A stretch of DNA of 64,000 nt, taken from positions 236,411,434 through 236,475,433 of the forward strand of contig JAHZTW010000001.1 in assembly GCA_020283515.1 (NCBI GenBank), written 5' to 3'. Source of the stretch: Alliaria petiolata. Taxonomy: Eukaryota; Streptophyta; Magnoliopsida; Brassicales; Brassicaceae. Position 1 is the stretch's first letter. Every line of letters begins with the position of its first letter. The position numbers and the translations under genes are program-made. The notes beneath the pieces are model-generated. The model was not told where the DNA came from, did not search any database, and saw nothing but the letters and a program-made list of their open reading frames with translations. Shown piece after piece: positions 44,999 to 58,390 of this stretch.

Positions 44999-47900
44999 TT
45001 TTCGGTTCCAGAGAGATCTTCAGATTCGAAAGACAAACGGAATACAGAGGGATCTACGAAGGAAAACAGAGAGAAAAGAAACGGAGGAGTTTCCTAAGAG
45101 AGAGAGCGAGAAGAGAGGAAAAGATTTGAAAATTCGTCTGCTTTTTTTATTTTTGTTGCTAATTGTTAGTAGAGATGAAGAGGCGAAGTTGGTTATTTAT
45201 TAGTAGGGGACTCGTGATGACCTCACCGAATTGTGAATATTCCGGTCTAATACATACACACACACACACACCAGCTCGTGTGACGACTGTGTGAGTGTGA
45301 AAAATCTATGGACCGACCAATAACAAAAATTAAAAAGGTTAAATTTTTTTCGTAAATGGAAGGAAACAAATGTTAAAAATCTTTTTGCAACGTCTTCTCC
45401 AAGGCAAATTAAAAATCCTCAATAGCTGAATTTATTTGCTTTTTTTTTTTCAGTGAATCTATTAGTAGCTTTTATTAATCGTTCTTAATACGATTATATT
45501 GTACTCTAATTATAATTATATAGTGAAAAAGTGAAAATTGCGTGTTTAATGTGGCATGAAACATGATTTGGATGTTTCTTTTTATTTTCCCGTGAACTCC
45601 GATTAGAAATGAGAAACCTCGTTCTTTGAATGATATATAGAAACTTCCGTTCCTGATTTCTTTTTGTAGTTGCTGCTACTATGTCTTTGTTTATTTTCCT
45701 TTTAAATTTTCATGAAAATCTAAGAGATGAATAATAAGTTTATAAGTAAATAATTACAAGTTGATTCTTAATTTTCTTTAATAATTAGAAACGAAAGCAA
45801 TTTTTGGACAATACCCTCGTTTCTTAAAATTTTATTATACACTCTCCTGCCAGAGTTGACTTGATGCAAAGTGAGATGAAGAGGCGAAGTTGGTGTGAGC
45901 CTGATTCCGGTTTAACTCGGTCCAATCCTTCGGTTTACTCACTTGAGCTAATCGGCTGCGTTTAAAAGAGAATGAGCTAAGACTAAGGGTTGGGTTTGGC
46001 CCAAGAAGAGAAGGAGAGAAGCCCAGGATGAAGGAGCTGATAAATTTCTCTTCCTCGTTCTGTGTTTGCCATTGGACCGGAGACACCTACTCGGTATTGT
46101 TATTGGATGGCTTAGTTCTCGTACTGGTCCAACTAATCAAATCGCGTTCCATCTCAAAACAATTTCGTAAGTTTTACAGAAATTGCGTTCTTAAGGCTTC
46201 AAGAAAATTTTAGAAATTGTGAAAACAGTTTTTGTAACTTCCATGATGTCCTTAGAAAATTATTTTAGCTTTTAAAACAAAAAAAATCAAAACAATATAA
46301 ATTTATAAAATTCATTTCTGATACAATATAAAGAAAAAACCAAAAAAATCAAAAGTCTTCAATATGTGGATTTATTATCATAATATCATGCTCATAACTT
46401 CACCAAGTCAAAGATCCTCATTCAATGTTCAAGGCAAAATTGGTGGCAAGAAAACTATAATTTGATTTATCTTATTTTTCTTCTTTTGTTTAAATGTGAA
46501 TAATTTTATTTAATGTATTTTATTGTAAAGATATTTTGTAAGAATTATAAAAGCTCAATTATTCTCATTGTAAAAACACATTGAAATTTTTGGAAATAAA
46601 AAATAGAATTTTTTCTCTAAAGCTTAGACTTGTTTTTTGTTTATTTAAGTTATATGAATTTCTATATTTAGTAAACGTTTGAATCTTTGTATCTTGTATG
46701 TGATGTTTTGAGACTAGGTTTGTCTGTAGATTAGCTTGTGAGATTCAAGTTATTATATTCGTGGTTGAGTGTGGATTCATTCAACAACCCCCATCGATTG
46801 AGCGAGTCAATCACTTTCATCTTCATCTCTACCAACGAGCATCTTCCGTAACGAAACTTGTAAACTCTCAATCATCTTGTGAACATAAGTTTGGTGGATT
46901 CTGATCTTATATCAATTTCGTAAAATCAGTTAATCTCCAAATTTTTTTTAAAAAATGATATAAATGGTCGTTTTAAGATTAACATGACTTAGTACCAAAA
47001 ATTCAACTTTCTAATTCACACCAAGTGCAACACCAATAGCCACTAATGAATTAAGGTGCTATGTTGATATAATGAAAACCTAGGTTTTCTTAATTTGTAT
47101 GAATAATTCTAAAATATCAACTATTAAAAAAACGGAAAGAGTAATATAAAAAAAAATTTCGAATATCCATTTAAACTAAGAGGTTGGTTGGAAGAGGTTG
47201 TAGATGTTGTACACACCCAAAAAAATATTTCTACAACTGAACTCTATAACCAATTACTCTTTAATTAAAAAAAAAACAAAGCTACAGCCAAACAAATAAA
47301 AAAAGAAAAAATATATTGGCTTTAGAAATCAAATTTTCTACAACATAATATTTTTGCTCTAAAAACTTTTCATTTTTCTTTTCTCATTCCATTTGACTTT
47401 TTTAAATTGATATTTTCTTTTTAGTATAGAGAATTAAAAAAAATCACAGTAAAAATCATACAACCACAGCAAAAAATACGTATTCAGCTTAAATTTTACA
47501 GCAAAAAAATCTAAAGCTACAGTTGTTGTTATCAGTTAGGTCTTAAAAACATTTTTTTTTAACGCATTAGACATTTAGTCATTTATTTTGCAGAATTTCA
47601 TGCCATTCTACAAATTACTAAATTCTTTATCAGAAAAAAATGTTTAGACATCAATTTTTGCAGAAGATCATATATTATGCCACTCCACAAGTACCAAAAC
47701 CTGATTCCACATCTGATAAAAACCCCTAATATACTATCGAATATTTCTAGACAATCAAGGATCATCGTTCATTCCTTGAAAACTGAAAACAAGAAGGAGA
47801 AATTAAAAAAAATAGTCTATAGATAAGCGTAGCACGTACATGTGGCAATCTCTGGGTTTTCGATTTAACACAAATATCAAGAGTACTTTCTCTCTTCCCC

Positions 47901-48013
47901 AAATCGTCCCTTTCTCTCTCCCTCACTCCACTCTTTAACTGACACTTTCCGAGTACGACTCTGATCGATTCGCCGGAGCCAAATCGCTGCCGAAACGAGA
48001 GCCGAGATTATCA
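44999..48013. other. Divergent intergenic region, fructokinase to PGM1
   Basis: About 3 kb containing the fructokinase leader and promoter (with an AC microsatellite near 45257-45272) and the PGM1 promoter near 47800-48013. The middle is AT-rich. 47179-47542 has weak hAT-MITE-like character (aggttggttgg ... ctacagttgttg) but no convincing target duplication. No gene recognised. Confidence 0.45.
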
Positions 48014-51000
48014 ATGACGTCGACCTGCGCGAGATTCGATACCGTATTTCTGTTGTCTAGGTTCGGCGGAGCCAAGTATTCGCCGTTGTGGCCGTCGCCG
48101 TCGTCGCACTCTTCCCTCCTCTCTTCCGGGATTCACCTTAGAACCAAGCCGAGTCCGCGTTTGCAGTCGTCGATTACAGCATCATCTTCCTCTTCATCGT
48201 CTGGTGCTATCGTCGCCGGAACTGAAAACATTGAGGTTTTGTTTTTCTTCTTTCATCTAAATCCCTTCTCTCATTGATTTTCTGAGATTTTGAGTTTTCT
48301 GTTCGTTTTATGGCTTTTCTACAGATTAAATCGTTGCCGACGAAGCCCATCGAGGGGCAGAAGACTGGAACAAGCGGCCTCCGGAAGAAGGTACTGAGTC
48401 TACTGACTCTTGTTATCAATCAATTTCTTCTTTTCTGAGTTTTCTCTTTTGGAGGTTGGATTTTAAGTTTTTTAGAGTGTTGCATTCGATTTTCTTCTCT
48501 CGTTTTTGAAAATTGAAGAAATCAAACATAGGTATTGGTTCAGGATTTTACCAAGTGTTTCAAGCTGAGTTTGATTTTTGTGATCATAGCATGTTACTGG
48601 TCAGTGTTCATACTTGTTTAATGATCCAAAGTTCGAAGAGCCTGAGTCTACTGACTGTTATCAATCAATTTCTTCTTTTCTTCATTGGATTCGATTTACT
48701 TCTCTCGTTTTTGAAAATTGAAGAAATCAAACATACGTACTGGTTCAGGATTTTACCAAATGTTTCAAGCTGAGTTTGATTTTTCATTTTTGTGATCATA
48801 GCATGTTACTGTTCATACTTGTTGTCTGTTGACCCAAAGTTTGAAGACCCTGTGTCTCTAATAAGTAAATCATTTCTATGATTCTGTTGAAGAGACAAGT
48901 TATCAGATGTTACAAAATCTCGAATTTTCGATCCGATATGAATATAATTGAAGTTGCGTTTTTTAATCAGTTCATGACGGATTAGTTGCTGTTGCTGACT
49001 GGTTTAAGTTGCATTCCTTTGGATATTTATGACTCCCAGGTGAAAGTTTTCATGCAAGAGAATTATCTAGCCAACTGGATCCAGGTGCTGATTCCTTACT
49101 CCAGTTTGATTGTAATTCAGAGCGGATGACTTATTTCATGGAAACACAGTGGTAAATAGTTTTAATCGTTTCTCTGGTCTAGGCATTGTTTAATTCATTA
49201 CCGCTTGAGGACTATAAGAACGCGACATTGGTATTAGGAGGTGATGGTCGTTACTTCAACAAAGAGGCTTCACAGGTTCTTTTTCAGTTTCCTTGTACAA
49301 AGGTTATCTTACTCAACTCTTTTCGTTCTTGAGCCCGGACGCTTTTCTTACAGATCATAATCAAAATTGCGGCTGGTAATGGAGTTGGGAAGATTTTAGT
49401 TGGACAGTGAGTTTCCTTAGCCATTCAAAGTTTCTTGGAAGAAATACAATGCTGAAAGATTGGTCTTCTTAGCTATTGGTATCACATTATTTACGTATGA
49501 AACTTTGGGATAAAGTCAATCGTAAACTACAATGGAGTTGTAGAGCTAGTCTGTCAGTTCCTCTTTTGTGTTCGGTTTTTCATGTCATAGAGATTCTCCA
49601 CTTCTTTTACTTATCATGCTGAAAACCAAATACTTGTAGGGAAGGCATTTTGTCAACACCGGCTGTTTCCGCTGTAATCAGGAAAAGAAAGGCAAGCGTT
49701 TCTATTTATATCTTACCTTATAAAAATGTTCAAGATCATTTTTCCATAACTCATATTGAATGTTATTCTCACAGGCAAATGGAGGATTTATTATGAGTGC
49801 AAGTCATAATCCTGGTGGACCTGAATATGACTGGGGTATCAAGGTGAAATATCAATTACATGCCCTTACATATTTTTTTCTGTAACCTAATATCTGTGAA
49901 AAGTATTAAGCTTAATTTTGATTAGAGTTCATCATGTGTGGAGATTTGGGTCTTGAGAGAATGAATTATATTTTATAATCAGCTTTGCTATCTGTGGTGA
50001 AATAATAATTTATCACATTGCTTGATTTTTGTTAATTTCCAGTTCAATTACAGCAGTGGTCAGCCGGCTCCTGAAACCATTACTGACAAAATTTATGGAA
50101 ATACACTCTCAGTAAGTATCTAGCCAAGTTTTCCCTTCATGATCACTGAAACTTGTGGCGTCCTATCCAAATTTTTTATAATGGTCTCTTTCCTGGTACA
50201 CATTATTAGATCTCTGAGATTAAGGTGGCTGAGATTCCCGACACTGATCTTTCTCATGTTGGAGTTACCAAATATGGGAATTTCAGTGTGGAAGTTATAG
50301 ATGCCGTTTCCGACTACTTGGAGCTCATGGAGGCAAGAATATACTCACATGCTTCTTCTGTTCTTTCCTTATATTATTGGGTATGTAAGACATTAGATAT
50401 GTCCATGGTATTCTATGCAGGATGTGTTCGACTTTGATCTGATCAGAGGTCTTCTTTCAAGACCAGATTTTGGGTATGTTCTTACATCTAGAGCCAAACA
50501 GGCTAGAAGCTTTTTATGTCTTTTTTTGGGTGTTAATGTTCCTATTATTCGCGTCTTCAGCCCGGTTGCAGAGTCCTTCAACGTGCTAAGAACCAAAAGT
50601 AGGCTATGATTTGATGTTCTGATTATTCTTTATGTTTCTTTGCCTTGCCTTTAGGTTCATGTTTGATGCCATGCATGCTGTTACTGGTGCTTATGCGAAA
50701 CCAATTTTTGTCGATAATCTTGGAGCCAAACCGGTATGTCTTGGACATTAATATAAATATTACATTTAGTTTCGAACTTCTAGACATTTCAGATGATTGA
50801 TATTAGGCATGTTTTGTAGGATTCGATTTCCAACGGAGTTCCCCTTGAAGATTTTGGGCATGGGCATCCAGATCCTAATTTGACGTAAGAAACAATCTGA
50901 AGAGAAGTTTCACCATACTTGCTTAGTATATAACTTCTATAAACCTTCTTACATATAGATATGCAAAGGATTTGGTTGATGTCATGTATCTTGACGATGG

Positions 51001-53119
51001 ACCTGATTTTGGAGCAGCAAGTGATGGTATGATTGTGGACAGATATCTTACAAAGTTCTTGTTCTTTTAGCTTAAGAAACATCGGTCATGAATTTAGTCA
51101 CTACAATAGTGAATTTTTCTGACAGGGGATGGTGACAGAAATATGGTTTTGGGAAACAAATTCTTTGTCACTCCTTCAGACTCTGTTGCTATCATCGCAG
51201 CCAATGCGCAAGAAGCAATTCCATATTTCCGTGCTGGCCCTAAGGTGGAATTGCTTCGCATAAACTGCATATCGTTATTTTCTTTTAGATGTGGTGCCGT
51301 TTAAAGTTAATGGATGCCAATCTTATTCTCAGGGGCTAGCACGTTCTATGCCAACAAGTGGTGCTCTTGATCGTGTTGCCGAGAAGTTGAAGCTTCCTTT
51401 CTTCGAGGTCAACCATTTTTAGTCAAATGTATTTTCCATGTTTGCAAATAGATAAAATTATCACTTATCAGGATAAATTTCTTGACAAAGTAACTTGTAT
51501 TTTCTAGGTTCCCACCGGATGGAAATTTTTTGGAAATCTTATGGATGCTGGAAAATTGTCAATCTGTGGAGAAGAGAGCTTTGGCACAGGTTCTGATCAC
51601 ATCCGTGAGAAGGATGGCATATGGTACTCTCTTCCTTAAACCTAACGCTCAATAACAACTGGGTGAATATGCGAAACTTTAAACCTTTGACATGAATCTG
51701 TGAAGACCTTATTCAGTTTATCTAGGATAGTGGTCGTCTTAATGGCTTTGCATCATCATACATCAGTTTGCGAATGGTGTTTAGATCTATTCTGCATTGT
51801 ATCATGGGATTTCCAAGAAATTTTATTACACCCTGACCTACTCTACTCTAGTGAGTGAAACTCCCAAAACTCTGACTTGATACAACATAGAATTTTGATT
51901 TTCTGTGGCAGAAATCTCCCGTGAAATTACTTCATCATTTAGCTGTAGACTCATTACTAAGATGAAGGTGTCATTTGTAATTTTTCCCGACTCTTGATTT
52001 TTTCTGGGTACAAACTATGCTTCTTTTCACTGAAGTTGGTTTCATAAAGCTTTCTGCTATATGGCTTTTTTTATCCCGTTCCCTAGCCTTGGATTCGCTA
52101 CTCTGCTTTTACAATGTAGGATGACTCTAACCTTAAATGACAGGGCTGTGTTGGCATGGCTTTCGATCCTAGCTCATCGCAACAAGGACAAGAATGCAGG
52201 GGACAAGTTGGTGTCAGTTGCAGATGTTGTGAAAGAATATTGGGCAACATATGGAAGGAACTTTTTTTCCAGATACGACTATGAAGTAAGATTGTGTATA
52301 AATTTTTGTTTTACGTCTCGGGAGCAATTACTTTTATTGTGGAAACCCCTCAGTTTTTTATGACTGTGTAATCAGGAATGTGAATCTGAAGGAGCCAATA
52401 AAATGATCGAGTATCTTAGAGATATCGTGTCTAAGAGCAAGGCCGGTGAAAGTTATGGTTAGGTTCATCTCAGACCCAGTCCATTTCTTTTTCTGTACTT
52501 CATAACTTATTTTAATTGTTCAGAACAACTTTTTATCTCTCAGGAAACTATGTTCTCCAGTTTGCAGATGACTTTTCATACACTGACCCTGTAAGTCTGA
52601 TAATAAAAAAATGTTGATGATAATTTAACCATGCATGTACTTCCAATATGCTGAGCAAGTTTATAAATTTCTGGTTAGGTTGATGGAAGTGTTGCAACCA
52701 AGCAAGGTGTTCGGTTCGTTTTCACGGATGGATCCAGAATCATATTTCGTTTATCCGTATGTTGTAGATTCTGTTTTCTTTACATCAAATTCATAGTTTC
52801 ATATGTATAGAGAATCATTGGCCCCTATCAGAGTGACCTAACTTAGAAAAAAATTGTTCCAGGGAACTGGTTCAGCGGGCGCTACAGTTCGAATATACAT
52901 TGAACAGTTTGAGCCAGACGTTTCAAAGCATGATGTGGATGCACAAATAGCTCTAAAACCCTTAATTGGTCCGTTCTTGTTTTGTTCAGGGAGACTTAAA
53001 GATGTCCCAGTCATGACTTTAGTAATGAATTATCTCGTTGTCATGTTACAGATCTTGCATTGTCTGTATCAAAGCTGAAGGACTTCACAGGGAGGGAGAA
53101 GCCCACTGTCATTACATGA
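48014..53119 (+). CDS. PGM1: Plastid phosphoglucomutase
   Basis: Twenty-two exons with a continuous frame of 629 residues. Exon starts: 48014, 48325, 49040, 49183, 49354, 49640, 49775, 50043, 50210, 50421, 50655, 50820, 50959, 51126, 51333, 51508, 52144, 52376, 52544, 52679, 52863 and 53052. Interconverts glucose-1-phosphate and glucose-6-phosphate for starch synthesis and breakdown. A Ser-rich N-terminal leader of about 65 residues (MTSTCARFDTVFLLSRFGG, then RLQSSITASSSS) is a chloroplast transit peptide. The catalytic phosphoserine is S187 in SASHNPGGP; the Mg2+ loop is D352/D354/D356 in DGDGDRN; the sugar-binding loop is GEESFG (438-443); the phosphate-binding loop is RLSGTGSAGATVRIY (about 570-584). 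Introns 6 (49692-49774) and 9 (50333-50420) use GC donors. Intron 2 carries a tandem duplication. Ortholog of At5g51820. Confidence 0.96.
48394..48864 (+). repeat. Tandem duplication in PGM1 intron 2, period 248 bp
   Basis: Copy 1 starts at 48394 and copy 2 at 48642. Shared blocks include ctgagtctactgact, ttgaaaattgaagaaatcaa and gtgatcatagcatgttact. A stretch of about 45 bp near 48430-48490 is present only in copy 1. Confidence 0.8.
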
Positions 53120-56100
53120 AGGAAAAAAAAACTATTCTGTGTCTGATTTCAGCTCCAATGCACAAGGTCCTTCTTAAAGGCAAGTTGGGTTCCTGACTTC
53201 AGTTTTGTCTGCAATGTTTATTTATAAAATCCAGAGCAATGAAATGCTTGTCTGTGTAACATATATAACTTAAAAATACGTGGTTCTACATAAATAAAAG
53301 GATATATTTCCCTTCACTTGTGGAGTCTTTTTTCCTGATGATTCATGACTATATAGACACTGTCTTGGCAATCAAAGTCCTTAAAGATTTATTTTCTCGG
53401 TCTGTCTATATAATCATTTGCTATCGTCCAGACCACCTCACTGGGTACTATACGCACGGTCGCATGTACCTTTGTGATGAGAATAGTCGTCTCTTATGCT
53501 CTGTTTGTTATTGGATGCTTCAACTCAATTATTATTATCTCTTGCCTACATCTCTTCATTGGTGTGTGTCCTTTTCCTTGGGAGGAGACCAAGTGAATAT
53601 TCGCTGCAGGGACACAGGTAAAATAAGAAAGCAGAGAAGTTGCACTTGTATTTTTTTTTTTTCTATGTACTTGCAGGCTTCTTTAGCTGACAAGCATCCA
53701 TGATAGAGACTATCTCTCAATGACCCTTCAAAGAGCAGTCCATTTGCTGTACAAGTAAAACTTCCACTACAAGAAAAAAAAATGGAAGGCTTCTATTTCA
53801 AGAAAACTTTTTTAATTCATTGCGATGGGTTTGTGCAAGCAAGCACTCACTCACCACGACCTAACACATATGTTTGCAAGTAGTCTGGCGTTTTGTTCAT
53901 AGGATGGATGATAGACAGGTATAAATGAAATTCTATCTAGTTTTGTTTGCGGTATATATATTTTACACAGATTCTTTGGTAACTTAAAGATCTTTCCTTT
54001 TTTTTTTTTTTGCCTCATCCTGTCTATTTCAATGTAGCACAGACGCCTGGTCGCATTCTAATATCCTAAACAGTGAGAGACATGCTTTTGGCGTTATTTG
54101 TGATAAAGCCATGTCTTTTTCTAGGGAAATCAAGAAACAAAGATCTATTGGAGATCATATCTGCTCCCTCATGTCTAGTGTCATCAGTTAAGTATCTCTC
54201 TCTCTCTCTCTCTCTCCACTCAATAATGCCACGGGAGAAAAAGAAGGTAATCTTTTCAAAGTGGATAAACAAGAAAATCGAATAGGAACTGCGTTGTGTG
54301 TCCTAATTTGTTGTTAGTGATTAGTGACGAACCGGATGTGGAAACGTGGTCCAATCCTAGGGTCCAGCTTTGCTGTTGGGTGTATCAATATCATAGTGAT
54401 TTTTTTTTCCTCTCTTTTTGAAATTAGAAAGATAGAAACTCAATTAAGTACATGATCTCCCTTGTTCCCCACCTTCTTTTTATCTGTTTTGTCGTTTCGG
54501 TTCGGTAACCCCACTTTGCTGTTAGTTGTTTCCTTTCAAGTATTCACACCCCCACCTGAAAACTTGTTGACCTACAAATATTATTGATTGACCTACTATA
54601 AAAAAAAGAAGAAGAGTATTACGATATAACATAATGTACATATTCTATTCTTATATTTTGGTGATTTAGTATTATATACTTTGTATATATCCTATTTACG
54701 ATAGAAACCCTCGTATAAATACTTGGTATTGGACCTTATTACAATCAATACAGAAAACTATTCTATACTGTTTTCTGACAAAGAGGACCCTCCTTTTTTT
54801 GTTTGTTTTCACTTTTTGTGATACCTACACTTACCTGCAATTACATGCTGTGTGTGATAAGAATAGGAGAAGTTTATGGTTTGATAGTGAGATTGTCATG
54901 TCAAAAGCAGAGTTTTTTTTTTTTTTTTTTCATCGTTTAGTGAAAGAGGAGGGACCCTATTAGTGGGTTTTTTTAAAGTAGAATCGCTAAGTGACAAGAC
55001 TACAATGGTTTTGTGCGACTCCCATGGTTTTTGCTCGTAAAGATTTTATATTTTTCTTCAGGTTCTCTCTTTTTCTTTCGTTCGTGCATGGAAAGTTTTT
55101 TATTAAAAAAAAAAGATATAGGATGTAAGTAACATGTTTCGTTAACTTAACTGAAAAAATATCAAAAGTAAAGTATAGAGGTCACATAATCGAATGATGG
55201 TTGAGACAGAAATATATTACGTACATGTTCTGGTCCCGGCTTTAAGAAGATAACGAGATTTGGTTTAAAACATTCCGGTAATTCAGATAAAAACTAGCAT
55301 GTTGTGAGTGAGTGAATGATCGACTATTTCATTTAGACACCGATTATTTTATTCTCTCTATTACTTTTATAACAAGTTTGTCTAAAATATGTCATTACAC
55401 CAATTATTTCATTTATTTTTAGTTGATAATATTTTTAGGATTTTTCTTAATATGACTTTCCTTGAGTTTGGTATTCTCGAATAGAATCGATGGACCCGAA
55501 AAAAAAAACACTTTGGACGTCTTTATTTGTCAAGATAGTGATTTTTGTTAAACAAAAAAGAAAAAAAAGAAAAAAGATAGTGATTTTTTTGTACTTCTCT
55601 TTTAGTTGTTCAATAATGCTTCAATTTTAATTTAGTTTATACAATTTGGACCTCGTTTTGATATTTTACAAGATAATGTGTGTCATACTACGACCAGGTT
55701 TCATAATAACATTTTATATTTTACAAGATAACTTGGTGTTACTACTATTGATGAATCCACCAAGTTCCCACCATTGCTCGTTAACCTTAGATTAGACCTA
55801 TTATATTTGGTAGCTTTATTCCACCTGAAAACAATTTTACGAATTGAAGAGTAATAAATAAAAAAATCGTAGATGCTTTTGAGTTTTGACTTGCATAATT
55901 TCAAATGAAACTAACTTATGATGGTTGAAAAGTTGTTACATAATCGTCTTCATTCTTTTCTCGACCGGTCAGCTTTACGTGCCGCTTCCTCATACCATCG
56001 TTGTGATTGACGTTTCGAATGCTGAAAACTAGCCAATCAAACTTTGACTCTATTTTCATTCTTTGGTCAATGAAATTCGGGTTTATATCTATAGAAAAAG

Positions 56101-57443
56101 ACTAAAGAGTTTTGGAGTGGCTCTAGAATGAGAAAGTGACTTCGTTGAAGAGGAGGTGTTCAAGAGAGAAACCAAATTGAGACAAGTACCACACTACAAT
56201 CTATGTAACCAACGTGCATCTTGTCTTATTGTCGCACTTTGGAGTTGACATTATTGGTGGTTAAATCGCTATCACTTATCAGTATCCACATATATACCAC
56301 AGTTTCTTAAATATTTTATTAGGATATTTAAAAGAATTTTTATTCACTAATATGGGAACTCATTTTCTCATTGTCAATGAAATTGGTGACCGTGTGAAAC
56401 AGTCTATCATTGAAAAGTTACCTAAGTTTTTTTTGGTTTTAGAAAAAGTTACCTAAGTTGACCAATCAATAGAAAATATACTGTATCTATTAGGGCTAAA
56501 CACGAATTGGATATCATTGAATTACTCAACTCATTTTTTACGGATAATCAGACAAACGTATATTCTAGAAAATAGATATATGGGTACCGATCAGACCAGT
56601 TACTCGAATCTAAATTTAAATTGTTACATTTTGTTACATTTTAGTCAATATCCAAACTTTAAAACATTTAAATATTTACATAATCAGTTTTTCTAAAATA
56701 ATTAACTACAAAATATAGAATATTTGTATCTACAAAAATCTTTGTGTACAGCATAGTTGATAGTTCTATTATATATGATTTTTAGTTGGAATGAACAAGT
56801 GGGTCAGTGGTGCTACACCTCTCTATTGCCATTCCACCAAAACCTGGTGACTTTCTCCTGTGAAAGTTTGTCATTGGACCAATGTATGATGTTAGACTAC
56901 TGGACCGACCCGTTGTAGCCTAGTTGATTAAAAAAAAAAAAAAACATGATTTTTAGCTACAAATGTGAAATTTTAAATAATTATAAATTTTAGTTTTTTT
57001 GTTTTTTTATTAAAAGCATCATTTAATACCTAACTAAAAATAAATCAACCAACAAAAGAACAAACTACATAATACGAAGATCACAAAACATTAAATTAAA
57101 TTGTACATAGAAATTTGAAGAAAACAAATAAAATGAAAGAATAATTTTTTTTAAACCATCTTTTGTATAATAAAGTAGAGAGAGTATTGTTTATTAGTTG
57201 TTTTATCTTTTTTTTAATTCTAACTAACAGAAGGCTATTGAAAATAATATATCTTTTTTTCATACAAAATACAAAAGAAATATTAAAAAAAAAAAAATCC
57301 TAAAACATCTAGTTTTGTAAAAGGGATTGATGGAGTAGTAGAGATAGTTTTTGATCCATTAATTGGTTGAACATACCCATGTGCGATGATTTGACTGAAC
57401 TTTCTATTTTGAGTTTGAACCAAGAAAAATTTTATTAGGACTG
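53120..57443. other. PGM1 3' flank and gene-free AT-rich region
   Basis: No recognisable gene. It includes the PGM1 3' UTR, a 127-codon unsupported frame at 53320-53703, and a CT microsatellite at about 54195-54219, plus long A/T homopolymers. The next gene I recall in A. thaliana (a gibberellin 20-oxidase) was not seen. Confidence 0.5.
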
Positions 57444-57446
57444 TTA

Positions 57447-57700
57447 GACCACCTCCAATGGTGGATTCTAATCTAAGAATCCTACTATTAAAATAAAGAA
57501 AAATTAAAATAAAATAGGAGAGAGAAGGAAAAAAGTTCTTAAACAAGAGTTTTTAGAACTGATTCTAACCTCTCCCCTTCCACATGTCACTTAGATAGCA
57601 TTTTAATGATTTAAAAAATTGAAATATAATTATATAATTAAAATATTAATATTTTTATTTTTTTAGAAACCAACATAGTTTCTAAGGGTTGGAGCTGTCC
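57447..57700. mobile_element. PIF/Harbinger-like MITE, 254 bp
   Basis: Termini GACCACCTCCAA (57447) and, on the other strand, GGACAGCTCCAA (57700) match at 9 of 12 positions. Flanking 3-bp TTA duplications at 57444-57446 and 57701-57703 fit PIF/Harbinger. The interior is AT-rich and non-coding. Confidence 0.55.
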
Positions 57701-57703
57701 TTA

Positions 57704-58390
57704 GCGTCTATTACTTTTATAAACTTCTTTATATCCTTATTTTCTTGTCACCTTTGTTAAAAAAAAAAAAAAAAATTATATAACGGTATTTAATAAACAT
57801 ATCGAAAATTTATGTATTGATCTTTCCACGCATGTTATAAATACAATTCATTGGCCTGAGAAAATATCTCGAATTAATCTAGTGTCATCGAAGGCTGATC
57901 AGAGGTCCAAATTCAACCTACATATTAGACTACCATTGGTCAAGCAATTAAGTTCTTAGTCCAATATGTTTTATCATTTGACCACAAAAAAAATAGTTTA
58001 GAGTCAAATTGGGATTAGTTATTTTTTCCTGATCGAAAACATTTTTGATTTTCAGGATTGTGGCATATTTAATCTCGAATACATCCTTTTTTTTTTGGAC
58101 CAAAAATCTTTCTTCTACAAGTTTTCTTGTATTTTGTTTCATGATATTTTTTTAATTTTTATTAGTCCTACAAAAACCAGGACAGTAATTGACATCCTTA
58201 AATCGAATGGAGAAATCTAGACACCACGAAACCATGAGTCTCCTGTCATATTGGCGACCAAAACTTCAACAATTTTGAACCAATTTCGCTGAGTCAAGAT
58301 GAATATTCTGGCGATGATCACTTCTCTTTTTAAAACACCGATTTCTCTGAATTTTTTAAAAGAACGTTTGTGACTAAATGAGAGTTTAAA
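57704..58390. other. AT-rich spacer between MITE and Helitron remnant
   Basis: No gene, RNA or clear repeat recognised. Confidence 0.45.

Noticed and set aside
44763..45203. 146-codon plus-strand frame in the fructokinase 5' region
   Set aside because: Antisense to the fructokinase intron 1, first exon and leader; lysine/glutamate-rich low complexity and no conserved domain.
47179..47542. Possible hAT MITE between fructokinase and PGM1
   Set aside because: Terminal sequences match poorly and flanking 8-mers agree at only about 6 of 8 positions; kept as a remark only.
53320..53703. 127-codon plus-strand frame downstream of PGM1
   Set aside because: No recognisable domain, AT-rich codon use, no promoter or splice evidence.
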